This document shows, one piece after another, positions 17,737 to 26,283 of a stretch of DNA of 64,000 nt. A program made the translations under genes and the position numbers. The notes under the pieces were generated by a model, which saw nothing but the letters and a program-made list of their open reading frames with translations, was not told the origin of the DNA and made no database searches. The DNA comes from Lampropedia aestuarii (lineage in GTDB: Bacteria; Pseudomonadota; Gammaproteobacteria; Burkholderiales; Burkholderiaceae_C): assembly GCF_004803635.1 (NCBI RefSeq), contig NZ_SSWX01000002.1:163194-227193 (forward strand). Direction: 5' to 3'. Each line of letters begins with the position of its first letter. Positions within the stretch are counted from its first letter, which is position 1.

Positions 17737-18843
17737 CTAACTGGCTGAGCTTCGAGCAGTCACCGTGACCCACCATTCAGTGCGTTTGTGCACGGCGATT
17801 GGCAAATTCATCGCCAGGGCCTGCAGCAACTTGTTCGTATCAGCCACAGGAAAAATGCCTGATACCCGCAGATGGGCTGCGCTGTCATCACAGACCAAAC
17901 GGCCACGCCGGTAACGGGCCAGTTGCGCAATGAATTGAGGCAGTGGCATATCACGGGCGATGATGCTGCCCTGCGTCCATGCGGCGTCGGATTCGCTGTA
18001 AGGGGTCAAGGCCTCCAGCGCAGTCTGCGTCAAGCGCAGCTGGTAACCGGCTTGCACTATTTGGGTATTTATGCCTGTGCGGTCTAGGGCTTGCACTGCC
18101 CCGCTCAGAACACCCAAGTGCGTGCGGCCATCGTCTTGCCGAACCGTAAAACGCGTGCCCAAAGCCTGCATGCGGCCTTGCTGCGTCTGCACCCATAAGG
18201 GCCGCTCGTCTGGCTTGGCCCAGCCAGCCTGGCGCTCGTGGGCGGTAGTGATGTGGATTTCGCCCTGCTCCAGCACAAGCAGCCGCTGCGTGGCACTGAA
18301 GCGCACATTCAAAGCGGTGGCGGTATTCAACACCACCACCGAGCCATCGGCCAGTTCGATGTGCCGCTGCTCACCCGTTGCCGTGCTGTAATCGGCCACC
18401 CACAGCTGCCACTGGCCACTGCGTTGCAGCACTTGCCATGAGGCCGTACCTGTAAAAACCAGTGCACCGAACAACTTCAAGGCCTGGCGGCGTTTGCGCA
18501 CGCCAGCCTCAGACTGCAGTGCTCCGTCCTTGTGGGCCTGGGCTTTGAGCGCCTGGCATAGCAAAGCTGCTTGCGCCGATGCCATGCCACGCGAATCACC
18601 GCTGCGCAAACGGGCTTGAAAACGTTGCAAATGCGCCCATGCAGCCGCGTGTTCGGGGTGCGCGTCGTGCCACTGCCTAAAGTCATGCCACGCAGCACTG
18701 GCGGGCGGCTCATCGTCGAGTACGACCATCCAATGGGTTGCCTGCTGCGATACTTCGCGCGCGAAAGCGTACGCTGGTGGCGCAAACAAGGACTCCGTTG
18801 TGTTGGCTGCGGCCATCGCGCCACCATGGACTACGCCGCTCAT
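17737..18843 (-). CDS. fecR: FecR-like transmembrane regulator
   Basis: 368 aa; the chosen ATG (18843) overlaps the sigma-factor stop as ATGA, though an ATG four codons upstream also exists. The N-terminal DUF4880 region (FAREVSQQATHWMVVLDD, HDAHPEHAAAWAHLQRF) would bind the ECF sigma factor. A membrane segment (LKLFGALVFTGTASWQVLQ) is near residue 135. The periplasmic FecR domain follows (YSTATGEQRHIELADGSVVVLNTATALNV, VQTQQGRMQALGTRFTV). The C-terminal end resembles the short N-terminal receptor-contact fold. It relays receptor occupancy to FecI. Symbol by analogy. Confidence 0.9.
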   Translation of the reverse strand: MSGVVHGGAMAAANTTESLFAPPAYAFAREVSQQATHWMVVLDDEPPASAAWHDFRQWHDAHPEHAAAWAHLQRFQARLRSGDSRGMASAQAALLCQALKAQAHKDGALQSEAGVRKRRQALKLFGALVFTGTASWQVLQRSGQWQLWVADYSTATGEQRHIELADGSVVVLNTATALNVRFSATQRLLVLEQGEIHITTAHERQAGWAKPDERPLWVQTQQGRMQALGTRFTVRQDDGRTHLGVLSGAVQALDRTGINTQIVQAGYQLRLTQTALEALTPYSESDAAWTQGSIIARDMPLPQFIAQLARYRRGRLVCDDSAAHLRVSGIFPVADTNKLLQALAMNLPIAVHKRTEWWVTVTARSSAS

Positions 18844-19349
18844 GCTTCTGTCCATTCAAAACAACAGGCGTGCAAACCTTGGGCGATATAGCGCTGCACG
18901 GTGGCGCGTGAGAGATTGAGTTCAGCAGCAATCTCTGCCTGGCGCATGCCATCGAGTTGCGCCAGCAAGAAAGCCTGTCTGACCAGGCTTGGCAAACCAC
19001 TCAAGCGGCGGTCTACCTCTACCAAATCCTCGAGCACCAGCGCCTGCTCTTCCGGGCTGAGCGCATAGTCCTGCGGCAATTGCATCAGCAACTCGTAATA
19101 AGTTGCCTCCAAGGCCCCACGTCGCAAAAAATTCACCACGATGCCTTTGGCAATTGTGGTGAGCATAGCGCGCGGCTCACGCACCGCTGTCACATCCTGG
19201 CGGGTAAACAAGCGCTCAAAGGTGTCATGTGCCAGGTCCTCGGCATCGTTGCGGTTGTACAAACGCCGCAGCAACCATGCCTGCAGCCAGGCATGGTGGT
19301 CTCGGTAAATCGATTCGACACGGGGGTGAAGTAGCTCCATGCTGCACAT
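18840..19349 (-). CDS. fecI: FecI-family ECF sigma factor
   Basis: 169 aa from the ATG at 19349 (an ATG three codons later is equally possible). It is an iron-starvation sigma factor. Region 2 is visible as HHAWLQAWLLRRLYNRNDAEDLAHDTFERLF and region 4 as LPSLVRQAFLLAQLDGMRQAEIAAELNLS with ATVQRYIAQG. It would direct transcription of the receptor operon at 17447-10989. A Fur-box-like sequence lies 50-70 bp upstream. It overlaps fecR by four bases. Symbol by family and context. Confidence 0.92.
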   Translation of the reverse strand: MCSMELLHPRVESIYRDHHAWLQAWLLRRLYNRNDAEDLAHDTFERLFTRQDVTAVREPRAMLTTIAKGIVVNFLRRGALEATYYELLMQLPQDYALSPEEQALVLEDLVEVDRRLSGLPSLVRQAFLLAQLDGMRQAEIAAELNLSRATVQRYIAQGLHACCFEWTEA

Positions 19350-19396
19350 AGTCGACCAGTTACAATGCGCCAGCCATAGCCTCGCATCTGCAAATC

Positions 19397-19418
19397 AAAA
19401 TAATTCTCAGTATTATTA
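19397..19418 (-). promoter_or_regulatory. Putative Fur box upstream of the fecI-like gene
   Basis: The stretch is AT-rich and on the minus strand reads ATAATACTGAGAATTATTTT, containing TGAGAATTATT, which fits the Fur hexamer-repeat pattern. It lies upstream of the ECF sigma gene, where Fur control is expected. Confidence 0.6.
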
Positions 19419-19618
19419 TAAACATGACAATTAATCAAACATTCATCCACACGAACAAAAGAGCTTGATTGGCGCAGTCATCCGTCTTGCGCAAGCACAA
19501 AAAAACGCGCCGTCGCGCCCCATCGGCCGAGCCAATCACACGCAATGCGCATCAATGCACATGAATCAGGGTGAGCGCCTTACAATAGCGGCTTTGTTTT
19601 CTGCCTCCACTTGTCACC

Positions 19619-21223
19619 ATGTCACTTACCGCGCTGATTTCCGTATCCGATAAAACCGGCATTGTCGAATTTGCCCAATCCCTCAGCCAACTGGGCGTTC
19701 GCCTGCTGTCTACCGGCGGAACTGCCAAGCTGCTGGCGGAAAAAGGGCTTGCTGTGACCGAGGTCGCGGAAGTCACTGAATTTCCAGAAATGCTCGATGG
19801 CCGTGTCAAAACACTGCACCCGAAAATCCACGGCGGCCTGCTGGCACGCCGTGACGTGCCTGCCCATATGGCGGCACTGAAAGAGCATGGCATTGACACC
19901 ATTGACCTGCTGGTGGTGAATCTGTACCCATTTGAAGCCACTGTGGCCAAACCTGGCGTGACCTTGGCTGATGCGATTGAAAACATCGACATCGGCGGCC
20001 CAGCGATGGTGCGCAGTGCCGCCAAAAACTGGAAAGACGTGGCCGTGTTGACTGACGCCAGCCAATACCCACAAGTGCTGGAGCAATTGAAAGCCGGCCA
20101 ACTGAGCGACGCCTTGCGCTTCCAACTGTCCGTGGCAGCCTTCAACCGCATTGCCCAGTACGACGCTGCGATCAGCAACTTTCTGTCTTCAGTGCAATTG
20201 GATGACGCGCAAGCCGGCAGCGAAACCTACACACCTGCACGTGGCGAGTTCCCAGGCCAACTCAACAGCAGCTTCATCAAGCTGCAAGACTTGCGCTACG
20301 GCGAGAACCCGCACCAAAACGCCGCGTTCTACCGCGACCTGTACCCAGCGCCAGGCTCTTTGGTGACGGCCGAGCAGCTGCAAGGCAAAGAACTGTCCTA
20401 CAACAACATCGCTGATGCCGATGCCGCTTGGGAATGCGTCAAAAGCTTTAGCGCGCCTGCCTGTGTGATCATCAAGCACGCCAACCCTTGCGGTGTGGCA
20501 GTGGGTGCCAATCCATTCGAGGCCTACTCGAAAGCCTTCCAAACTGATCCGACCAGCGCGTTTGGCGGCATCATCGCCTTCAACCGCCCAGTCGATGCAG
20601 CAGCCGCTGAGGCCGTGTCCAAACAATTCGTCGAAGTGCTGATGGCACCGGACTTCAGCCCAGAGGCCTTGGCGATTTTCAAAGCCAAGGCCAATGTGCG
20701 CGTGTTGAAAATCGCCCTGCCCCAAGGCGGCGCAACGCCTTGGGACAATGGCCGCAATGCACAGGAAGTCAAGCGCATTGGCTCAGGCATTCTGGTTCAA
20801 AGCTCGGACAACCACGTGCTGGCCGCAGCCGACCTGAAAGTGGTCACCACCAAGCAGCCAACGCCTGAACAAATCGAAGACCTGCTGTTTGCGTGGAAAG
20901 TCGCCAAATTCGTCAAGAGCAATGCGATAGTGTTCTGCAAAGACGGCATGACCATGGGCGTAGGCGCAGGCCAGATGAGCCGCCTGGATTCAGCCCGCAT
21001 TGCCAGCATCAAAGCGGAGCACGCCAAACTGAGCTTGCAAGGCACCGCTGTCGCCAGTGACGCATTCTTCCCCTTCCGCGACGGCTTGGATGTGGTGATC
21101 GACCATGGCGCCAGCTGCGTGATCCAGCCCGGCGGCTCGATGCGCGACCAAGAAGTCATTGATGCGGCCAACGAGCGTGGCGTGGTGATGGTGTTCTCCG
21201 GCGTGCGCCATTTCCTGCATTGA
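19619..21223 (+). CDS. purH: Bifunctional AICAR transformylase / IMP cyclohydrolase
   Basis: 534 aa, full length. PurH does the last two steps of IMP synthesis. The N-terminal MGS-like cyclohydrolase domain begins [18 protein letters not shown] and holds [27 protein letters not shown] and [16 protein letters not shown]. The C-terminal transformylase shows [27 protein letters not shown] with the catalytic Lys/His, and [12 protein letters not shown]. It appears monocistronic, with a terminator after it; the fis and ruvC genes that often flank purH in Burkholderiales are absent here. Confidence 0.98.
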   Translation: MSLTALISVSDKTGIVEFAQSLSQLGVRLLSTGGTAKLLAEKGLAVTEVAEVTEFPEMLDGRVKTLHPKIHGGLLARRDVPAHMAALKEHGIDTIDLLVVNLYPFEATVAKPGVTLADAIENIDIGGPAMVRSAAKNWKDVAVLTDASQYPQVLEQLKAGQLSDALRFQLSVAAFNRIAQYDAAISNFLSSVQLDDAQAGSETYTPARGEFPGQLNSSFIKLQDLRYGENPHQNAAFYRDLYPAPGSLVTAEQLQGKELSYNNIADADAAWECVKSFSAPACVIIKHANPCGVAVGANPFEAYSKAFQTDPTSAFGGIIAFNRPVDAAAAEAVSKQFVEVLMAPDFSPEALAIFKAKANVRVLKIALPQGGATPWDNGRNAQEVKRIGSGILVQSSDNHVLAAADLKVVTTKQPTPEQIEDLLFAWKVAKFVKSNAIVFCKDGMTMGVGAGQMSRLDSARIASIKAEHAKLSLQGTAVASDAFFPFRDGLDVVIDHGASCVIQPGGSMRDQEVIDAANERGVVMVFSGVRHFLH

Positions 21224-21249
21224 TCCCTTGCATCGCGATGGATTGTGCC

Positions 21250-21275
21250 AAGGCTGCCTTAGGGCAGCCTTTTTT
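21250..21275 (+). terminator. Intrinsic terminator after purH
   Basis: AAGGCTGCC (21250-21258) pairs with GGCAGCCTT (21263-21271), loop of four bases, followed by a T run. Confidence 0.92.
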
Positions 21276-21371
21276 ACGCCCGCTTGCACAGATCTTGAAC
21301 CAATTGCCCATGCGCCATCGCAGCACACGAAGGCACGGGTTAGGTACATAATCCATTGACTTTCACACGCC

Positions 21372-22925
21372 ATGGCCATTGCTTGCCTGTTCACGCTGCT
21401 GAGCTGCAAGCCTTGTGCGTTGGCTCTGCGCGGCCCATGGCCCACTACATTGCTCGTGCTTCGCTCTGACCCCACACCAACTTCTTCGCCCTCTACTACC
21501 AGCAACGTGCCAGCCGATGGTTTGCCGCTACCACAGCGGCGCAAAGCCATTTTTGTGATTTTGCTCGGCATCACATTGGTGGTGCTCGATGGCACCATCG
21601 TCACCTTGGCTCTGCCCAGCATTGCCAGCGCTTTTGGCGTGGCTGCCTCCACCTCGGTGTGGATCATCACCAGCTACCAGCTGGCGGTTTTGGGCCTGTT
21701 GCTGCCAATGGCATCTTTGGGTGAGCGCTTTGGCTACCGCCAGGTGTATTTAGGTGGCATGGCCCTGTTTGCAGTGGCATCTGCCCTGTGCTTTGTCAGC
21801 CAAGCCTTCTGGCATCTGGTCTTGTGCCGGGTAGCGCAAGGCCTTGCAGGTGCAGCGGTAATGGGCGTGAATGCAGCGCTGGTGCGCCAAACCTATCCCA
21901 GCCATCTGCTGGGTCGGGGTATCGCCTTGAATGCCGTCACGGTGGCCATTGCCTCGGTGGCGGGTCCCTCTTTGGCCGCTTTGATTCTGTCTGTTGCCGA
22001 TTGGCCGTGGCTGTTTGCAATCAATGTGCCGCTGGCCATTGTGACCATTGTGCTGGGCCGGCACCACTTGCCAGTCAGCATGCCGACGCAGCACCAGCGT
22101 TTTTCTTCGCTGGACTGGGTGCTCAATATTGCCGCCTTTGGTTTGATTTTCTGGGCGTTCGACGGCCTGATCACCCATGGCTTTGCCAATGGGCAACTGA
22201 CTGACTCGGGTCAAATCAGTGCCGCCGCTTTGGCCGCCAGCCTGGTGCTCTGGATCTGGTATGTGCGCAGACAGCGCAAGTTGGCAACGCCCTTGCTGCC
22301 GCTGGATTTGTTGCGCATTCCGGCTTTCAGCCTGTCAATGGGCGCGTCGATTTGCGCGTTCAGCAGCCAAATGCTGGCCTTTATTGCCCTGCCATTTTTG
22401 AGCTTGAGCATTTTGCAGCAAAGCCCTTTTGAGACCGGGATTTTGGTCAGCGTTTGGCCCATTGCGATTGCGATGACTGCGCCGTTTGCAGGCCGACTGA
22501 TTGGCCGCGTTCCAGGCGCCAGCTTGGGGCTGTTTGGCATGGTGACACTGGCCGTGGGCCTTGGCGCAATGGCTGCGATGCCACTCTACGCTGAGATGCA
22601 CTGGCGCATTCTGGCCTTGTTGTTGTGCGGGATTGGTTTTGGCTTGTTTCAAGCGCCTAACAACCACATCATTCTGACCGTCGGCCCTAAACACCGCAGT
22701 GGCGCCGCTGGTGGCATGCTGGGCACTGCGCGCCTGACCGGCCAATCATTGGGCGCGGCATTGGCTGCAGGCCTTTTTGCTTTCTACCCGCCACCTGCTG
22801 CAACCCATGGACCGCAATGGGCATTTGCCGTCGCGGCTGTTTGCGCTTTGATGGCAGGGATTTCCAGTATTTTGCGCAAACCGGCAGTGCCAGCCGCGGC
22901 CGATCAGGGCACAATCAAGACATGA
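21372..22925 (+). CDS. DHA2-type MFS drug exporter
   Basis: Up to 517 aa; the first ~55 residues before QRRKAIFVILLG are atypical and the true start may be downstream. About 14 membrane segments are seen, as in the EmrB/QacA (DHA2) family. Motifs include LDGTIVTLALPSIASAF in helix 1, WIITSYQLAVLGLLLPM, the loop GERFGYRQVYLGGM (motif A type) and GPSLAALILS. It is an inner-membrane proton antiporter of unknown substrate, with no adjacent membrane-fusion gene. The stop overlaps the next start as ATGA, coupling it to a thioesterase. Confidence 0.88.
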   Translation: MAIACLFTLLSCKPCALALRGPWPTTLLVLRSDPTPTSSPSTTSNVPADGLPLPQRRKAIFVILLGITLVVLDGTIVTLALPSIASAFGVAASTSVWIITSYQLAVLGLLLPMASLGERFGYRQVYLGGMALFAVASALCFVSQAFWHLVLCRVAQGLAGAAVMGVNAALVRQTYPSHLLGRGIALNAVTVAIASVAGPSLAALILSVADWPWLFAINVPLAIVTIVLGRHHLPVSMPTQHQRFSSLDWVLNIAAFGLIFWAFDGLITHGFANGQLTDSGQISAAALAASLVLWIWYVRRQRKLATPLLPLDLLRIPAFSLSMGASICAFSSQMLAFIALPFLSLSILQQSPFETGILVSVWPIAIAMTAPFAGRLIGRVPGASLGLFGMVTLAVGLGAMAAMPLYAEMHWRILALLLCGIGFGLFQAPNNHIILTVGPKHRSGAAGGMLGTARLTGQSLGAALAAGLFAFYPPPAATHGPQWAFAVAAVCALMAGISSILRKPAVPAAADQGTIKT

Positions 22926-23398
22926 ACCAGCCCGCCTCAGCTTCCCCCAATAACAACGCCCCAGTTGCTCGCCCACAACCCGAATCACGCCAAGCCTATG
23001 CGGCTTTTGAACGCATTACCACGCGCTGGAGCGACAACGACATCTACGGACATGTCAACAACGTCGTCTACTACAGTTGGTTTGACACCGGTGTGAATCA
23101 GCATTTGATTGGCCACGGTGTGCTGGACATCCATACCGGCTCGGTGATTGGGCTGGTGATCGAGACGCAGTGCAACTACTTTGCACCGCTGGCTTTTCCT
23201 CAGGCCATTGACGTGGGCATTCGCGTCGCGCAGTTGGGCCGCTCCAGCGTGCGCTACGAAGTGGGCATTTTTGCCGCTGGCGAGCAGCTTTGCGCCGCGC
23301 GCGGGCACTTCATCCACGTCTACGTGGACAAGCTCAGCAGAAAGCCTGTGGCCTTGCCTGAAGACTTGCGCCACCACCTGCAAAGTCTGTGCCTGTAA
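22922..23398 (+). CDS. 4-hydroxybenzoyl-CoA thioesterase family protein
   Basis: 158 aa from the ATG at 22922, overlapping the exporter stop codon. Hotdog-fold thioesterase of the YbgC/FcbC group: FERITTRWSDNDIYGHVNNVVYYSWFD contains the catalytic Asp and the HVNN motif, followed by VIETQCNYFAPLAFP and SVRYEVGIFAAGEQLCAARGHFIHVYVD. It hydrolyses an acyl-CoA (substrate unknown) in the cytoplasm. Coupling to the exporter suggests the released acid, or a related compound, may be exported; this is inference. Confidence 0.9.
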   Translation: MNQPASASPNNNAPVARPQPESRQAYAAFERITTRWSDNDIYGHVNNVVYYSWFDTGVNQHLIGHGVLDIHTGSVIGLVIETQCNYFAPLAFPQAIDVGIRVAQLGRSSVRYEVGIFAAGEQLCAARGHFIHVYVDKLSRKPVALPEDLRHHLQSLCL

Positions 23399-23548
23399 AA
23401 CGCGCACCAAGAGACCGTTCTTAAAACGTGTTCACAACACGGGGCAGGCAGCAAACCTGCTCATCTACAATACCCCTCACATTCTCTCGCTCGCCCCACG
23501 CCAACGCCGTGTCGAGCTGTTCCCTGCTCACTACCCTAATGCCGCCGC

Positions 23549-24997
23549 ATGTCTGAAGCTCGCGCCAAGCGCCCCATGCTGATCCCCGCATCAGCCGCCA
23601 AGTTGTTTCTTTTACTCACACTGGGCCTCTCGGCCTCTGCATCGCAGGCTGCCGCACTGGATGGCGCATCACTGGAATTGTGGTGGGGCATTCCATTTGC
23701 CGGCGTACTGCTGTCAATTGCCTTGTTCCCATTGCTGGCAGGGCATGTCTGGCACCACCACTACGGCAAGATCACGGCCGCTTGGGCCTTGGCATTTTTA
23801 TTGCCTTTCACCGCCATCTATGGGGCCGAGCTGGCAGCCAGCACCGTCGTGCATGCCCTGTTGGCCGAATACATCCCGTTTGTATTGCTGCTGACTGCGC
23901 TCTACACGGTCTCAGGCGGCATCTACCTCAAAGGCAATTTACGCGGCACGCCACTGCTGAACACCAGCATTCTGGCCGTTGGCACGGTGTTGGCCAGTTT
24001 CATGGGGACGACCGGTGCATCAATGCTGCTGATTCGACCTTTGCTGCGCGCCAATGACGACCGCAAGCACCGCGCCCATGTGGTAATTTTCTTTATCTTT
24101 CTGGTCTCGAATATTGGCGGCTCGCTGACACCGCTGGGCGATCCGCCGCTGTTTCTGGGCTTTCTCAAAGGTGTGGGCTTCTTCTGGACTGCACAGCATA
24201 TCTGGCCTGAAACCCTGTTTTTGGTCGTGGTTTTGCTGGCGTTGTTCTATGCTCTGGACAGCTGGTTTTACCGCAACGAGCCACGTTCGCGCTTTAATGC
24301 CTCACCCACCGACAGCAGCATGCTGCGCATTGAAGGCGGCATGAACTTTGTCTGGTTGGCTGCAATTGTCGCGCTGGTGTTGATGAGTGGCATCTGGAAG
24401 CCCACTACCCAGTTCGAGTTGATGGGCACGGTCGTCGGCTTGCAAAGCGCAGTGCGCGACATCGGCTTTATCGTGATCACGGTCTTGTCGCTGCAATTCA
24501 CGGCCAAAAACATTTACCAGGCCAACCAGTTCAGCTGGGGCCCAATGCAGGAAGTGGCCAAACTGTTTGCTGGTATTTTCATCACCATCATCCCCGTCAT
24601 TGCCATGCTGCAAGCAGGCACTAGCGGTGCATTTGCCAGCATTGTGCAAGCCGTGACCGATAGCGACGGCCAGCCGATTCCAGCCATGTACTTCTGGGCT
24701 ACTGGCATACTCAGTGGCTTCCTCGACAATGCGCCGACCTATCTGGTGTTCTTCAATACCGCAGGCGGCGATGCGGCTGTGCTGATGACCTCGATGGCCG
24801 CGACCCTGACCGCCATTTCTGCGGGATCGGTGTTTATGGGCGCGCTCAGCTACATAGGCAATGCACCCAATCTGATGGTCAAAGCCATTGCCGAAGACCG
24901 CGGCGTGGCCATGCCGAGTTTCTTTGGCTACATAGTCTGGTCCTTCGCCATCCTGGTTCCCTTGTATTTGCTCGTGACCTGGATCTGGTATCTGTAA
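23549..24997 (+). CDS. NhaD-like sodium/proton antiporter
   Basis: Up to 482 aa (a start at 23576 is also plausible). Inner-membrane protein of the ion-transporter superfamily (CitMHS-like/NhaD). About 12 hydrophobic segments are seen, with LASFMGTTGASMLLIRPLLRAN, FLVSNIGGSLTPLGDPPLFLGFLKG and GFLDNAPTYLVFFNTAGGD, the usual signature blocks of NhaD-type proteins. The short hydrophobic N-terminus ending ASASQAAA resembles a signal peptide. The substrate could be Na+/H+ or a di/tricarboxylate; the DNAPTYL block favours the NhaD-like antiporter. Confidence 0.85.
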   Translation: MSEARAKRPMLIPASAAKLFLLLTLGLSASASQAAALDGASLELWWGIPFAGVLLSIALFPLLAGHVWHHHYGKITAAWALAFLLPFTAIYGAELAASTVVHALLAEYIPFVLLLTALYTVSGGIYLKGNLRGTPLLNTSILAVGTVLASFMGTTGASMLLIRPLLRANDDRKHRAHVVIFFIFLVSNIGGSLTPLGDPPLFLGFLKGVGFFWTAQHIWPETLFLVVVLLALFYALDSWFYRNEPRSRFNASPTDSSMLRIEGGMNFVWLAAIVALVLMSGIWKPTTQFELMGTVVGLQSAVRDIGFIVITVLSLQFTAKNIYQANQFSWGPMQEVAKLFAGIFITIIPVIAMLQAGTSGAFASIVQAVTDSDGQPIPAMYFWATGILSGFLDNAPTYLVFFNTAGGDAAVLMTSMAATLTAISAGSVFMGALSYIGNAPNLMVKAIAEDRGVAMPSFFGYIVWSFAILVPLYLLVTWIWYL

Positions 24998-25243
24998 GAT
25001 AAGGCCCTAGTGCTGGGCGCTGCAACTGCGCATGGTTGCGCTTGCTTGCGCTTGCTGCGGCCCATTCAGGCATCAAAGGCTGTTGTCCTTCACCGCAGCG
25101 GCCTTGCCTCTAAGCCACTGCCAACGCAGCCAAGCTGTGAGTTGTGCAGTGGTATTGCCTACCCACCGCCATCAACGGATGATCTGCCTGCGCTTTGCGC
25201 GGCACTCGCCCCGCTGCTTTTATCGTTTTGAAATGGAGAATGC

Positions 25244-26224
25244 ATGTCCGAACGCCCACACATCCTGGTTGCCAGCCCGACTTTTCCTGAAGTCATTGCC
25301 AAACTGCGCGCGCATTTTGAAGTCGAGGCCAATGAAGGCGATGATGTCTGGAAAGGCCAAGCATTCACCTCGCGCCTGCCTGGCAAATCTGGTGCATTCC
25401 TAACCGGAGCACAAACCGTCAATGCCGAGGTGTTGGCGCAAGCGCCTGAACTCAAAATTGTCGCCAATATGGCCGTTGGCTTCAATAACCTGGATGTGGC
25501 GGCCTTAGAAGCTGCTGGCGTGGTTGGCACCAATACCCCCGATGTACTGACCGAGACCACCGCCGACTTTGGCTTTGCTCTGTTGATGGCCACCGCTCGC
25601 CGCGTGACCGAGGCCGAGCACTACTTGCGCGCCGGTCTGTGGGGCAAGTGGAGTTATGACCTGCTGCTGGGCAGCGAAATCCACGGCAGCACTTTGGGCA
25701 TTATTGGCATGGGCCGCATTGGCCAGGGCATTGCCCGCCGTGGCGTGCATGGTTTTGGCATGAACCTGATCTACCACAACCGCTCACAACTCGATGCCGC
25801 AACCGAAGCGGAACTCAAAGCCCATTACGCACCAACCAAGGAAGAAGTGCTGGAAAAGGCCGACCACGTCGTGCTGGTCTTGCCCTACACACCTGCAGCC
25901 CACCACCTGATTGGCGCAGCACAAATTGCGCTGATGAAACCGACTGCCACGCTGGTCAATATCGCCCGTGGCGGCATTGTCGACGACGTCGCCTTGGCCA
26001 AAGCGTTGCAAGCCAAAACCATTGCCGCCGCCGGTCTGGATGTGTTTGAAGGCGAACCCACGGTGGCCAAAGAATTGCTGGAATGCAGCAACGTGGTGCT
26101 AACACCGCACATTGCCAGCGCCACCTTGCAAACCCGTTTGCAAATGGCCCATTTGGCCGCTGACAACCTGATTGCCTTTTTCAAAGAAGGCAAGCCACTC
26201 ACACCAGTGACCCAGCAGCGCTAA
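25244..26224 (+). CDS. D-2-hydroxyacid dehydrogenase, glyoxylate/hydroxypyruvate reductase type
   Basis: 326 aa. NAD(P)-dependent D-isomer 2-hydroxyacid dehydrogenase, most like GhrB-type glyoxylate reductases. The Rossmann motif is GIIGMGRIGQGIARRG (about residues 150-165). The catalytic Arg is in NIARGGIVDD, Glu in GLDVFEGEPTV and His in VLTPHIASAT. The substrate block KIVANMAVGFNNLDVAA is typical. ATGGAG sits ahead of the start. It is probably transcribed alone or with rmuC, 59 bp on. Confidence 0.92.
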   Translation: MSERPHILVASPTFPEVIAKLRAHFEVEANEGDDVWKGQAFTSRLPGKSGAFLTGAQTVNAEVLAQAPELKIVANMAVGFNNLDVAALEAAGVVGTNTPDVLTETTADFGFALLMATARRVTEAEHYLRAGLWGKWSYDLLLGSEIHGSTLGIIGMGRIGQGIARRGVHGFGMNLIYHNRSQLDAATEAELKAHYAPTKEEVLEKADHVVLVLPYTPAAHHLIGAAQIALMKPTATLVNIARGGIVDDVALAKALQAKTIAAAGLDVFEGEPTVAKELLECSNVVLTPHIASATLQTRLQMAHLAADNLIAFFKEGKPLTPVTQQR

Positions 26225-26283
26225 AGCGCCCGTGGCACAAGGCCAGCTTCGGAACGATTTGACCGTGCGGGAAAGCCATCCTC

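Noticed and set aside
19425..19469. Tiny ORF starting MTINQTF upstream of purH
   Set aside because: Only 14 codons, no ribosome binding site, and it lies in the sigma-factor/purH divergent region.
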